A stretch of DNA of 64,000 nt from Castanea sativa (GCF_040712315.1 NC_134017.1:79179987-79243986); one strand, 5' to 3'. Positions 49,290 to 62,877 are shown, numbered from the stretch's first letter. The notes: generated by a model from the letters alone, not told the origin. A program made the numbers and translations.

Positions 49290-49470
49290 AGTTCCATCAC
49301 TGTAATGTATTGGGTTGGTTATGAGTTATGGCCATAAATATGATTTAATAATACTAGTGTACAGTAGTTGCATTTTCAACAGTGAAAAGAAGAGAGAAGT
49401 GGTATCAACATCGTCAAATCTTGATCATAGCAGTGCATTTTGATTGAAAGAAACTCAGAGTTAAAAGAAA
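49290..49470 (+). promoter_or_regulatory. Conserved OSC promoter/5' leader
   Basis: About 180 bp before the ATG are almost the same as the inverted copy at 17935-18120 (AGTTATGGCCATAAATATGA, AGTGGTATCAACATC, TTGATCATAGCAGTGCATTT). No canonical TATA box is evident. The conserved block ends on the left near the TRIM-like element. Confidence 0.5.
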
Positions 49471-50464
49471 ATGTGGAAGCTCAAGATAGCTGAGGGTGGC
49501 AATGAACCTTACATCTTCAGCACAAACAACTTCGTTGGAAGGCAGATATGGGAATTTGACCCTGAGGCTGGTAGTCCAGAAGAACGAGCTGAGGTTGAAG
49601 AGGCTCGTCTAAATTTCTACAAGAACCGCTACCAGATCAAGCCCAGTAGCGACCTACTTTGGCGAATGCAGGTACCTGAGTACCTCTCAATCTCTACTGT
49701 CAACCTTTCATATCCATATTACGCCTCAAGTACGTACATTGTCCACTGTATAAATACTATTATTCTTTTCTTCCTCTCTTTTTATTTATTTATTATTATT
49801 TCAGCTTAATTTCAGATGAGGTGGCAGATTTGAAAGTTTAGATATCCAATAGATGTCAGTTTGAAGGCATAGGGATCTAAAAATCCTGAACTTAGCTTTG
49901 TAGCCATGTACAATTCACTACTTGTTACTAAAATTAACAATAAAACTATCAACATAACAAAAGTTCACAATATTTTCAAATTAGTCTACCACTTCAACAT
50001 GCATCTACCACAATTTGCAATAATTTGCATTTCATTAGCCCCTATAGGCTATAATTATGAGGTAGTAGGCTAAATTAGAAATGTTGTAAAATTTTATAAA
50101 TTTTTGTTGTGTCCCAAGAAGGAATCATAATTAAAGAAAAAAAAAAAAAAGATTGGTAGGTTTTATAGGTAAGCTAAAATGGACCTAGGTGGGTAGAAGT
50201 GAAACTCATGACCCTGGAAATGTCAATTATGTGAAACTCTGAGAAAGAAAGAAAGAATGAATAAATACGTTTTACTGTTTAAGCAAACTTCTTGTCCTTT
50301 TTTTTGGGGGTGGGGGGGGGGGGGGGGGGTAATTAATGGGGTTGAGAAAAATCATAATTTCCAGTTGCTCGTGTCTCCCGTTGGTACAACTACAAACTAC
50401 AAATTAATAACAAGGCTTCATTAAAAATCATATATCATATTATACTTGTAGAAGTCTTGTGCGT

Positions 50465-50715
50465 TGCACAGTTTTCATCCAATTCGGTCCAAATTGGTCT
50501 AATTTGGTCCATTCAGTTTACTTTGAACTATTTCGGTCTGTTTGTTCTAATTCAGTCTATTCAGTCTATTTGGTCTAATTTAGTCTTCTTGGTCGATTGG
50601 GTCTATTTCGCTCAATTATGGTCCATACCGGATCATTCGGTCTAATTCAGTACATTCAGTCCAATTTGATCTATTCGGTCCAATTCAGTTCACTTTGGTC
50701 CATTTCGGTGTCTAA
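50465..50715. repeat. TTCGGTCC-type minisatellite in intron 1
   Basis: About 25 degenerate 10-bp units such as TTCGGTCCAA, TTTGGTCTAA and TTCAGTCTAT in a row. It is absent from the matching place in block D. Confidence 0.75.
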
Positions 50716-51098
50716 TTTAGCGGTTATGTGATTTGTGTTTAGATGCAAAATAGATTTTTTTTTTTGGCTAAAAGATGCAAAATAGATTTTGAGTTCATGA
50801 TAATGTGGCTATTTTATTTCCAATCCTAGAACATATGTTAGATAAGAACAAAAGAGTCCTATATTTTTTTAAAACAATTGCTAATAACATATCAACAAAA
50901 TGTAAAATCAAATAGGAAAATTTTTGTTTTATTTTAAAAACACATGTAAATTCTACTATGTTTATCAAAATATTAACAATAAAATAGGATAGAACTAAAA
51001 ACAAAATTGATAAAAACAACTAAGCAGTTGAAAAAAAAAAAACAATTAAGTTGATATGAAGTATGAAAAACATAGGTTGTATGTTTTGTTAAAACACT

Positions 51099-51849
51099 TG
51101 TAAGTGCACAATTGCACCTGGCCCCAAGAACAGTTACGGGCTCAGGCCCAACGAGCCTTAAACAATGTAATTTGTAGAGTGTGGGCTTGAAACCCAGGTT
51201 AGAAGTGTTTGAGGATTAAATAGCAAGCTAAAGATGATAAACGCTTAAAAACGACAAAGAATGCTATGAATCAAACTGCCCGGACGTAAGCCGAGAACTG
51301 TTCTTATATAATTTCTCTCTCTTTCTTTTTCTCTTTCTTTTAGGTTACAAAAAGGGAGATCCCCCTTTTTGTCTTAGATTCCCCCTTAAATACTACTCTC
51401 TTCAATCCCTTTTACACGTGTTGCTTTACCTCCCCTTTAACCTAGATATTTCCTTTCCCAGTGCCTTTGAATAGTAACCAGAAGTTTCTCTTCCACTGTT
51501 CAGGTGTCACTTCCCCATCAATGCGGCCAGGGTGGTAGGTGCAGGGTCTTTAATGTGGAGGTAGCACCTTTATCTTTGACATTTCTTCAACACCAGTGCT
51601 TCTGGGGCATCCTAGGGTTTACCCCTTTTAACCACTGGTCTTAACCGTGTCATCCCCTAATCTTTATTGCGAAACCCCGAGTTCTTCGGTGTCCGTCCGA
51701 GGATAAGTCCACCCTCGGCTGGATCCTCGGACCCTCGGCGTATGGGCCGACCCATAGTACCAACAAATTCTAAACCCAGTAGCAGGTCGGCCTTCCTTAA
51801 CACGGCCCAAAAGGCCCACATTCTCATCAGGATCTTTTCGCCCCCCACA
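51099..51849 (-). mobile_element. Solo LTR (minus) in OSC intron 1
   Basis: 751 bp, TGTGGGGGG to GCACTTACA on the minus strand; TSD ACACT at 51094-51098 and 51850-51854. Same family as the next solo LTR, opposite orientation. Confidence 0.9.
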
Positions 51850-52417
51850 ACACTAACAAAGTAACAATAGTTTTTTTTTTTTGGAAAAAAATTAACAGTA
51901 GTTTTTTTTTTTTTTTTTTTTTGAGATAATATAGATAGAAGACACAGGAAATAGGGAATAAGAAAGTGGTAAGACACAGGAAATAGACAAAAAAACAAAT
52001 TTGTTTGTTCTTTATCTAAAAAATTTGGTATAACTATTTGGCACAAATTTTGTTATATAGTTTATGATTTTTATAATCTATTATAATGTTTAATTTTTAA
52101 TAATAATTTGAGCTTGTACAATATGCATCTGTTATATATATAGTTTGGACCTATAAATATGAGTGATTGGACAAATTTTGTTCTATCACTCACAATTAAC
52201 CACTTAAGGTTATATTCCTAAACTTGTTGATTTCTCAATATTAGCCTATACCCCATATATTGTCCTTTCATCATCAAATGCTCTCATTCTGCCATAATAT
52301 ATAATATATTATTGTTGGTACTGATACGTGATGCTTCCAGAAAAATTTTATTTTTAAAATAAATGAAAAGAGGTTTTCAATAGTTTGTTGGAAAATGTAA
52401 ATATTTAGAAAATATAG

Positions 52418-53167
52418 TGTGGGGAGTAAAAATATCTTAATAGGGATATGGGCCATTGGGCCTCGCTAAGGAAGGCCGACCTACTCTTGGGTTTAGGGCT
52501 TGTTGATACTCTAGGTCGGCCCATACGCCGAGGATCCGAGGACCGAGCCGATGATGCTTTTCCCCTCGGACTGACACCAAAGAACCCGGGACTTCATGGT
52601 ACAGGTTAGGGAATGGCACGGTCAAGACCAATGGTTAAAGGGGGTGAACCTCAGAATGCCCCGGAAGCACCGGTGTTGAAGAAATGTCAAAAATAAAGGC
52701 TGCTACTTCCACATTAAAGACCCTGCACCTACCACCCTGGCTGCATTAATGGGGAGGTGACACTTGAACAGTGGAAGGGAAACTTCTAGTTACTGTTCAA
52801 AGGCACTAAGAAAAGAAATATCTAGGCTAAGGGAGGAATTGGGGCAACACGTGGATAACGTATTAAAAAGAGGAGTATTTAAGGAGGGACCTGGAACAGA
52901 AACAGCACGGAACTTTTTGTAACCTAAAAAGACAAAAGACAAAGGGAGAGATATAATATAAGAACAGCTCTCGGCTTACGTCCGAGGAGGCCCAGTTACA
53001 ATATTCCTTGTTGTTTTCAATTACTTGCAATCTTTAGTTTGTCATTTAATCCTCATATACTTCTAACCTGGGTTTCAAGCCCACACTCTACAAATTCTTA
53101 TTGTTTAAGGCTCATTGGGCCTGAGCCCATAACTATTCTTGGGTCCAGGTGCAATTGTGCACTTACA
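52418..53167 (+). mobile_element. Solo LTR (plus) in OSC intron 1
   Basis: 750 bp, TGTGGGGAG to GCACTTACA; TSD TATAG at 52413-52417 and 53168-53172. Block B shows the empty site near 29041 (AAAATATAGGAGTTGTC), so it entered after the B/C duplication. Confidence 0.92.
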
Positions 53168-56100
53168 TATAGGAGTTGTCACTTATTGTATATTTGTTAA
53201 AGGGAAGAAAAAAACAAGAAATAAAAACCATTTCACTTAATTGTCTCAATGAGTAAGGAAATAGATCTAGGTTCACTAAGATGAGTAAGGAAATCAGGCA
53301 CCTATATGCGTCCAAAATACTATGTTTGGGAACTATTTTTACCTCTTGTTTTCAAAAACTTATTTTTTAGAATAAAAATAAAAAACAGATTTTTTGTGTT
53401 TTCAAAGTTGAAAACATGTTTGGTTGGTTCAAAACAAGAGTAAGCATTAATTCATGGGCCTATTACCAAAGTGATGAACCAAACTATGTCTCCACTAAAT
53501 GAGTAATGCTAATTTGGTGTTTAATCAATTATCTAATGGACACACTTTTATTATCCTAAATTTATTTCAACATTGCAAACAAGTGTAGGTGATAATAAAA
53601 AAGACATGATCTATTAATATTTAAAAGTTAAAGTGTAACATTTATTATTACTACGCTTATTTGGTCCATTTTGAATATGCTCTTTAACAAATTGGGTGTC
53701 ATGTTATATATGGATTTTTACCTTGTAAAAATAGATCTCTTTTGTATTCATTCATATCATTTTTTTGCATTTTTAAACTTTTTGTATTGTGGAGAAATGT
53801 TATTTAATGCAATTGTTTTTTTTTTTGCATCACGCAAGTTAGTGACTAGTAAGAATAATAATTGCAAGTGATAATTATAATGTGCAAAACATTTTTTGTT
53901 TGTTGGTAAAATACTATTCTAATTCTTAAATTTTAGCAAAAGTTCGTTTTTCATCCGTAACTTTTAAAAGTTCATTTTTTCCCTAAATTATTGAAAAGTT
54001 TAATTTTCATCCGTAAACAATTGACAATATTTTACTTTCAATACTTCAATTTAATTTTTTTCCCCATCCTTAAACCATTGAAAAAAAAAATTCTTTTTTC
54101 ATCTCTATTTGTCTCTAAATTATTCAAAAACTCTTTACAAAATTTTAAAGATGAAAAAATAACTTTTTAAAATTTAGGGACAAAAAACAATTTTGGTAAA
54201 GTTTACCAAAATATTATTTTTAAAGCATGTTAAATAGCACATTTATATTAGGGATCCAAGAAAAAATAGTACCTTTTTTTTGGGAGGGAAAATAGCACAT
54301 TTATTTTATCTTGACTTTATTTTAAAATATTATTAAACTATGTTAAAAGAAAATGGACTTCATTCATCAAACTCATTATAAATCCAGTCCACCAAAGAAT
54401 GAGTTGAAAACTTGTTCTATCAAAACTAGCCCATCTTAGGAATTTTTTTTAGAAGTTGGTCCAAATTCTTATTCTTTATGAGCTCAACCCGTTACAAATA
54501 GCCTAAAGCATATCTTCTACAATAAAAATTATATTAAAAAAAAAAGAAGCCTAAAGCCTTGTCAATACTTGAGTGGATCCACGTTGGGTGCAATGGTTAC
54601 GAGTGACTGAGATGAAAAATTAACTTTTTAAATAAAAATGAGAAGTTTGGGCAAGAAATAAGATAGGAATTTCGGATCTTTTTGAAATTGATAAATCGGA
54701 CAAAATATAAACGCTTCAACCACAAATGATAAATAACAACTTTTGTGATTTATAATGCATTTAAGATAGAAATTGCCATTAGATTTGTAGTTTAACTAGT
54801 ATTTCTTGGTATTTCTAATGGAGATATTCAGGATTCAAATCTCCCCCACTTTAAACTGTCAAATTATCCAAAAAAGAAGAAGAAGAGAGATTAAATCAAG
54901 AATAAAAGTAAAGTTACAAAACGATATAAGACAACAAATGAGAAAAAATATTGGAGTGTCTAGGCTAGTCATTTAATTTTTTCATCAATAGGGGATGCAG
55001 ACGTGAGAAGATATGTATCATCATTAATTGATAATAAAATAGGGTGTTTGAAATTATATATTTTTAAAACTACCTTATAACCCCAGGTATATGTATGAAT
55101 ATATTTAAAAAATATACATTAAGATGCATAATATAATTCTTACATATATAATTTAAATATAATTGATAGTCATTTTTATATATATTTTTTAACCGTTTAA
55201 AAAGTCTTGCAAAAATATTATTAGGTAAAAAATGTAAATTGTTCATTATTTTTAAATTTTTTGTTATGTTCATTAATTCTAGACTCTTTGGGTTTTGTAC
55301 ACAATAATTCACTTGGATGGATATTTAAGTTATGGTCCCAAATTTGGCTCTACAATTAAAAAATAAAACTCTTTCTAAAAATAAATAATATAGGATAGAT
55401 GACGCAAAATTGGACATCAATTGTAGAATTTAATTAGATTTTCTCTAAACTTTGCATATATATATATATATATATATATTAAATGATTAATAGGATTTGG
55501 TATTCTTTTTCAGTTATTTCCTTGGGAAAAAAAACTATTTCGGTTTTATTGTTCACGTGATTTGGTCAAAAAAATTATAGATTCAACTTTTTCTCTTTGC
55601 TTTATTTTTTTAAAAATGATTATAACCAATGTCTAGACCATATAGGAAGTTAGATTTGATGTTGGAACCAGTACACACCAGTCCCCAATGCCTTGGTTTT
55701 GTGCATGCAGCATCAGATTAAAAGGTGGCATATAGTAGTAAAATTTGTGTCTACAAATTATATTATTGTAATGAAGAGGCTGGATCTATAAATGCGATTT
55801 TGGCTGGTTGATATAGGAAATGAAATTCTATAGTATTAGTAGGCGATGATATTGCCCTCACTTGTGGATACATTGTAATCTATGAAGATTCAAAAATTTT
55901 GATGATATTTAATTATATATTAGGCTTACTAATGATTCATAAATTTGTTGACACTAATGTCATCTTTTTTTTTTTTTTGTCAAAATGATTGCAGTTTTTG
56001 AGGGAGAGAAATTTCAAACAAACAATCACTCCAATTAAGATTGAAGATGGGCAAGAAATCACATATGAAAATGCCACAACTGCATTGAAGAGGGCTGTCC

Positions 56101-57250
56101 ATTTCTATTCAGCCTTGCAAGCTAGTGATGGTCATTGGCCAGCTGAAAATGCTGGCCCATTGTTCTTCCTTCCACCCTTGGTGAGTTACATCATTAAATA
56201 GCATCATTGTGATCGATACTTCATGGAACACAAACTATTTTCGCATACTTATTTACTAAGAAAACATTAGTTTTTTTTTTTTTTTTTTGTGGTATCGAAC
56301 TAAAAATGTCATACCCAATACAAAAAATTTCCACTTCTATGGATTTTGTGAGAGGTGATTGGTAGGGTAATACCATACCAAATCATTGAGGGGGGAGAAA
56401 AACTATAGAAAATTGTACTTACTGATAGACTTTCTTTTAATTCATCCAATGTATACCACTGAAACATATAAGATAGATTTTAATGTGAATAATACAATTG
56501 TTTCCAATACAATGTGAAATTGGATTATGAGATGTCTGCTTGTAACTTCTTATGGTTTTCAAAAAATGCAGGTATTTTGTATGTATATTACAGGACATCT
56601 TAATATTGTATTTCCTACTGAGTATCAAAAAGAAATCCTTCGATACATATATTACCATCAAGTACATATTTTTGGAAGCTTTACAAGTTAATCGTAATGA
56701 CAAAATTAGAGCTTCAGCTAAATTTCTTTCCTACCTTTTTCTTTTAGTTCAATCTTATATAACAACAATTTTGTAAATTTTGTATATTATTAGAATGAAG
56801 ATGGTGGTTGGGGACTCCACATAGAGGGCCATAGCACCATGTTTTGCACGGCTTTCAACTATATTTGTATGCGTATGCTTGGGGAAGGACCTGATGGAGG
56901 TCAGGACAATGCTTGCGTAAGAGCACAAAAATGGATCCTAGATCATGGTGGTGTTACACACATACCTTCTTGGGGAAAGACCTGGCTTTTAGTATGACCA
57001 TGTTTAGTATAAACTTATATAATAAAAATAATTTGTAATGTAAATGAAAATCTAACCATACTTATTTTTACCAAATTGGAAATTAAATGTTCCTTTATTG
57101 TAGATGGTTTGTTTGAATGGATTGGAAGCAATCCAATGCCCCCAGAACTTTGGATCCTTCCTTCGTTTCTTCCCATGCATCCAGGTTTGTACAATGTTTG
57201 TTTACAACTTCTATTTGAATCTGTCACCACTACTTGAAGCTTTTATTATA

Positions 57251-57435
57251 GGGAAAATTATTAGGTACTCTCGGAGTACTATAAATGCGTACTCCCCTCT
57301 CATATGAATGGTGGGTCCTACCATGAATTTAATTAGTGGGACCTACTATTCGTGTGAGAGGAGGAATTACGTATTTATGGTACTCCGATAGTACGTATTT
57401 ATGGTACCCTGAGAGTACACAATAATTTTCCTTAC
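57251..57435. mobile_element. MITE in OSC copy C intron 5
   Basis: The left arm GGAAAATTATTAGGTACTCT pairs with the right arm (inverted GGAAAATTATTGTGTACTCT). A GTGGGTCCTACC/GTGGGACCTACT core is visible. It inflates this intron to 359 bp. Confidence 0.7.
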
Positions 57436-60191
57436 TACAGAGGTTTTACCTTATTCTATTTTTTGAGTTCATAATAAAACTTGCAACATTCTGAATTTTT
57501 ATTTTACTAATAGCTTATCAATTGCTTTGTCCCCAAAATGTAGCCAAAATGTTTTGCTACTGCCGGATGGTGTACTTGCCTATGTCATACCTATATGGGA
57601 AAAGGTTTGTTGGCTCTATTACATCCCTCATTCTTCAATTGAGGGAAGAACTCTACACACAGCCATATAATAAAGTTAACTGGAAGAGTGTGCGTCATCT
57701 ATGCGCAAAGGTGAGTTTATCTTAATTTTCTTATTTTGGTTGATTTTTCTTCCTTGGTATATATGCTTTTTAGTACTTCCTGCAATGCACTGATTATGCA
57801 AAATTATTATTACAGGAGGATAACTACTATCCCCATCCATTGATACAAGATTTGCTTTGGGATAGCCTATGCATATTCATTGAGCCTCTTCTCACTCGTT
57901 GGCCATTTAACAAGTTTATTAGAGAGAAGGCTCTTCAAGTAACAATGAAGCACATTCATTATGAAGATGAGAACAGTCGATACATTACCATTGGATGTGT
58001 GAAAAAGGTAATGTAACTTTACAATTAAGAAAAAACAATGGCAAGCTTCTACTTAGGCTATAAAACAGTATACCAAATACCATATGGATTGAGCAGGTTC
58101 TATGTATGCTGGCTTGTTGGGTTGAAGATCCAAATGGAGATTATTTCAAGAAGCATCTTGCTAGGACCCCAGATTACATATGGGTTGCCGAAGATGGAAT
58201 AAAGATGCAGGTTAGTACTCATTTTTAACAAAACAATTATAGAATCTTTTGCGTCTGTTGAAGATTACATTTCACTTTATATCAAATTGTGAATGAAAAC
58301 ATTCCCTAAAATGGTTTTCTTTTTAGGGTTGGTTTTGGACACTAGTACATTCATTTAAATTTTTGAATAAGCCCAACCTTTGGTTTACTAGTTCTAAATT
58401 TATGAGTGCTGATGTACCTTGCAAGAAAAGAAGGGACTGCTAATTTTGATATATCCTGTTTTATTTGTATGCAGAGTTTTGGTAGTCAAGTGTGGGATAC
58501 TGGTTTTTCCATTCAAGCCTTACTTGCAAGTAATCTAGTAGATGAAATTGGACCTACACTCATGAGAGGACATGACTTCCTAAAGAGATCTCAGGTTTGA
58601 TTTTCAATTCTTATAGCAATTGTTCACCATTAAAATCAAGCATACATTTGACAATTTTGCTTTTAACCAAAAAAAAAAAGAAAAAAAAGAAGGAAAAACT
58701 ATATTTATTCAATCTAGTTATTCCATTTTCCTTTAAAAATTTAAAAGGTCATGGACAATCCTTCTGGTGACTTCAAAAGCATGCACTGTCACATTTCTAA
58801 AGGATCATGGACTTTCTCTGATCAAGATCACGGATGGCAAGTTTCTGATTGCACTGCAGAAGGTTTGAAGGTAATAGTTTAAATGATTCAATGAAGTAAA
58901 GTATTGCACCTCTTCCATAATCACTGTGTTCCTCACCAAATTCTTCTCTATTTCACAGTGTTGCTTGCTTTTCTCAAAGATGCCACCAGATATTGTTGGT
59001 GAGAAAATGAAACCAGAGCAATTCTATAAATGTCATACTTTCTCTACAGGTGAGGCTAAACTTTGCTGTTGTATCTTAGTTATACTTATTTTGCACATCT
59101 AGGCATCAATGAGAGATCTAAACTGCACTTGGTTTTACTGTCGAACTAAAGCTAGTTAATTACAAGAAAATAATTTATGCAAAGCTGATGGTTTTGTTTT
59201 CTATAGCTTCTTCTCCTGAACTGTTTGCAATTCCAGTAGCTAGCTACCAGCCTACCCCCATTACCTTATATTAATATGATAAACTCTTATAGGCTTTTAA
59301 AACTCACTTTGAAGGGACTGTTTATATATATATATATATTGCAATGTTTATTTCTAAGTATTTGAATTTGTTCATATCAATAAGCTCTATTCTATGGATT
59401 AATGTAGAGTAAAAATGGTGGTTTACCAGCTTGGGAGCCTGCAGGAGTTGCAAAGTGGTTGGAAGTAAGTAACTGAGTATATTGAAATGGCCTTAAAGTT
59501 CTTTTGAAAATGCTTTAGTATCATCTTGTGCCCAAAATTAATGGAATACTCTTTTTCTATACTCCCTTCAGCTACTAAATCCTATAGAATTCTTCGCAAA
59601 TGCTATTATTGAGCATGAGTATGTTGAATGCACTGCATCAGCAATCCAAGCTTTAGTTTTTTTTAACAAATTATACCCTAAGCATAGGAAGGAAGAGATT
59701 GAAAACTTCATTAAAAATGCTCTACACTACCTTGAAGACATACAAATGCCAAATGGTTCATGGTATGTACCTCAACTGGTTTATCAAATATGTTTGAAAC
59801 AATTTTTTATTATACAAGGGAGTATTAGAGAAGATCGATTACATGATAAAGCATTTTGATAGGTATGGAAATTGGGGAGTTTACTTCACTTATGGTTCTT
59901 GGTTTGCACTTGGAGGTCTAGCTGCTGGTGGCAAGACTTACAACAATTGTCTCACTATGCGCAAAGGAGTTGACTTTCTACTCAAAATACAGAGAGATAA
60001 TGGTGGCTGGGGAGAGAGCTATCTTTCTTGCCCAAAGAAGGTAAATGTCTCAACATGGAATGTGCTTTGAGCTTCAATAAATTTTCATAAATTTTTTTAT
60101 TCGCTCACTATTGATTGCAATTCAAGAACTTTTAATAACACACCCCATTTTGTTACCCAAATTGTTATTAAGGGAAGAATCTTTGTCAATG

Positions 60192-60225
<34 letters not shown>

Positions 60226-61077
60226 CTAAACATGAGATTTAGTGGATGCTACATAAATTATGTAGGAATATGTACCTTTGGAAGGAAACAGATCAAATTT
60301 GGTGCAAACCGCTTGGGCAATGATGGGTCTTATTCATGCTGGACAAGTAAGTTGTTAGTTTAAAAATCTAGCATTATACATACTATCTATTCTTATGCTT
60401 TTCTTTCATAATTCTATATCAAAACCTTTTGTAATAGGCTGAAAGAGACCCAACACCTCTTCACCGTGCAGCAAAGCTGATAATCAATTCTCAAATGGAA
60501 GATGGTGATTTTCCTCAACAGGTATCTCCTTGTAATTGACATAGCTTTCAAAAATCAAAAGAAGGAAAAATATAATGTTTTTAAAAAAGGAAGAAGAAGA
60601 TTGACATGAAGATAGTTTTCTTTCTTGCCCTATGAAGAACACAGGTTTTAAACTAGCTAGTGATACCAGGTTATTGAAACAAGAATTTTTTATCCAATAG
60701 GGAAGAGGAGAAAGACAAAGTAACAAGCTATGGAAATATATATTATGCTTGAATTTTACTGCCAGCGTTTTTAACCATTTATATAATTCTTTTACGGCAG
60801 GAAATCACTGGAGCCTTCATGCAGAACTGCATGTTACACTATGCAGCATACATAAATATATATCCGTTGTGGGCTCTCGCTGAATACTGCAAGCATGTCC
60901 CATTGCCATCTAAAATCACTAAAGTGAAGCAGCGAATTCTGTAGTTCAAGTAATATATGAATGACATAGAAATAAAACCCAGTTTTTAATTCTCTTACTA
61001 TTTTGGGACAAGAAGTTCATCACATTATTTAGCAGATTTAGATTCCAATAACCACTCATGTGGCACTACTTGAAGGA

Positions 61078-61702
61078 ACATCCTATTGCTACCACATGTA
61101 GAACTTACTGACACAACCACGTGCAAGTTCCGAATCCACGAAGTCCTTCTCTATTAGGCCTTTGCAACACAAGCACCCACACTTGTGACTTTGAGACTCC
61201 ACTCAAAGGTTTTAGATCTCCTTAGGCATTGATCTTGTATACAGCAACTTTTACAATACCGAATCTTGAGATTTCTCAAGAAATAACACTGGTAGAAAAC
61301 GTTAGAGTTTTTGGGTACAAAACCCTAGATCTACAAAAAAAGGACAAGATGCACTCTCATCTCTCTAAAAAACTCTGAAAACCCTACCTAGGGTTAGCTT
61401 ATGATGTCTTTTAAATACTGGAAAAAATAGATCACGATTTGGGCTTCAAACGGATAATTTATGGCATTTTTACGTTTACTGATTTTTGCTGATATGCGAC
61501 TTTTGATCGATCAAATCTAATTTTTGATTGATCAAGCTTTGCAGAAATTGAATAGTTATTTTCTGTAATTACTTGATTCCAAACTTAATTTAAACCAAAC
61601 TTTGAGCAAGTCTAAACCTAGACTAGATGTTTTGATCATGATTTGCCAACCTACACAATTCGAAATTCTAATACATTAGTTCCAAAAGTTTTAGAACCTA
61701 AC
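61078..61702 (-). mobile_element. Copia-type LTR fragment
   Basis: The minus strand starts TGTTAGGTTCTAAAACTTTT at 61702 and carries GATCAATCAAAAATTAG and TGCTCAAAGTTTGG-type blocks shared with 44620-45461. The 3' end is cut at about 61078, exactly where similarity between OSC copies A and C stops. No internal region is attached. Confidence 0.7.
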
Positions 61703-61892
61703 AATATATATATACACATACACACACTCTTTCATAATTAAAAATTTCATTTTATCTTAAAATTTTACAAGTATGTATATTATAACAAAAAAAAAAAATT
61801 AATGCAACAATGAATTTGTTAAAAAATTCTTAACACTAAACAAAATTGAGAAATGTAATATTATTTAAAATTACATGATGTTATACAAGGAA

Positions 61893-61939
<47 letters not shown>

Positions 61940-62117
61940 TAAATATACCGAATAAAAAACCACTTTCTCAAAATCTATTGCATTTTTATTTGGTAAGTTT
62001 TACTCCACTATTGTTTATTCTGCACTCTGTCGCACATGCGTACGTTGTGATATTTTCTCGGCCAATTATTTAGCTCTAGTGCTGATTGCGTGATATTTCA
62101 TTTGGGGTCTGCATAAT
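61703..62117. other. Spacer with (TC)n run
   Basis: AT-rich, with a TC microsatellite at 61895-61936. The expected first exon of the CYP87-like gene (membrane anchor, proline hinge) is not found here. Confidence 0.5.
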
Positions 62118-62839
62118 TTGGAAGAGTCAAATTTCAACCACTACATATTTAAGACCAGTGTGGCTGGCCGGCCACTCATAGTGTCTGCAGACCCAAATTT
62201 CAACCACTACAAATTTCCACAAGATGGGAAACTATTTGACCAACGGTATTTAGATTCATTGGCTAACCTATTGGGCGAAGCGGGTGCTGGCATTGATGTA
62301 GCCCACATTCATAAGTATGTGAGGTCTATGGCTTTGAATCATTTTGTTGTCAATGCCCTCAAAGACAAGTTGCTCCTACAAATGGAAGAGATGGTCAGTG
62401 TTGCCCTAGACAATTGGCCTTGCCACGCATCAATTGATGTCAAACATGCATCTGCGACTGTTAAGTACATAACAACTTTGCAACTCTGTCCTAGCAGCTC
62501 TATTACTTGAAAAAGATAAACCTCACATACTACACAAATTTTATGGGATCAGGCTGGGGTATTATTGTTAAATATTTTAGAGTCATTGACTAAATAGTGA
62601 AGACCATCAAAAAGACCTAGAACAAATCCACTAAATAGTGAAGACCATCTAAAGTAAAGCCCTATGATTAAAACTTTTCTAATAAATTATTTATAAAAAA
62701 AAAAATCCCTCTTCCATACGCTTATCAGCACAGTTCCATGCATAAAGGAACTAAACGAACTTACATGTACTGTACTCTCACTGTCTCCCCTCAATAGTGA
62801 ACCCCTTTATGGATGTTAGGCTATATTACTCGTTTATTT

Positions 62840-62877
<38 letters not shown>

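Larger units (their letters stand above)
49471..60944 (+). pseudogene. Oxidosqualene cyclase copy C: all 17 exons, recently inactivated
   Basis: Exons: 49471-49671, 55995-56180, 56572-56661, 56794-56991, 57104-57184, 57544-57710, 57816-58007, 58097-58210, 58475-58594, 58748-58870, 58959-59049, 59408-59464, 59572-59762, 59863-60040, 60266-60346, 60438-60521, 60801-60944. Restoring two gaps in length gives 762 residues, the family norm. Family marks: [11 protein letters not shown] start, [39 protein letters not shown] (usually MWCYCR or MLCYCR), DCTAE. Lesions: exon 5 is 81 nt instead of 85, so the frame meets a stop at 57640-57642. Exon 11 is 91 instead of 99 nt (one unit of an 8-bp repeat lost), giving TAA at the start of exon 12. 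The final TAA became AAA, extending the tail to TAG at 60942. Intron 1 (6.3 kb) is filled with repeats. Otherwise very close to copy A. Confidence 0.92.

Noticed and set aside
57104..57184. Exon 5 gap explained by another splice site
   Set aside because: The only other in-frame extension at the donor runs GTA TGA (stop), and no upstream AG gives the missing residues.
62465..62510. Stop at 62508 as the true end of the P450 fragment
   Set aside because: Reading past 62464 enters the intron; the GTACAT donor joins in phase to the exon at 63267.
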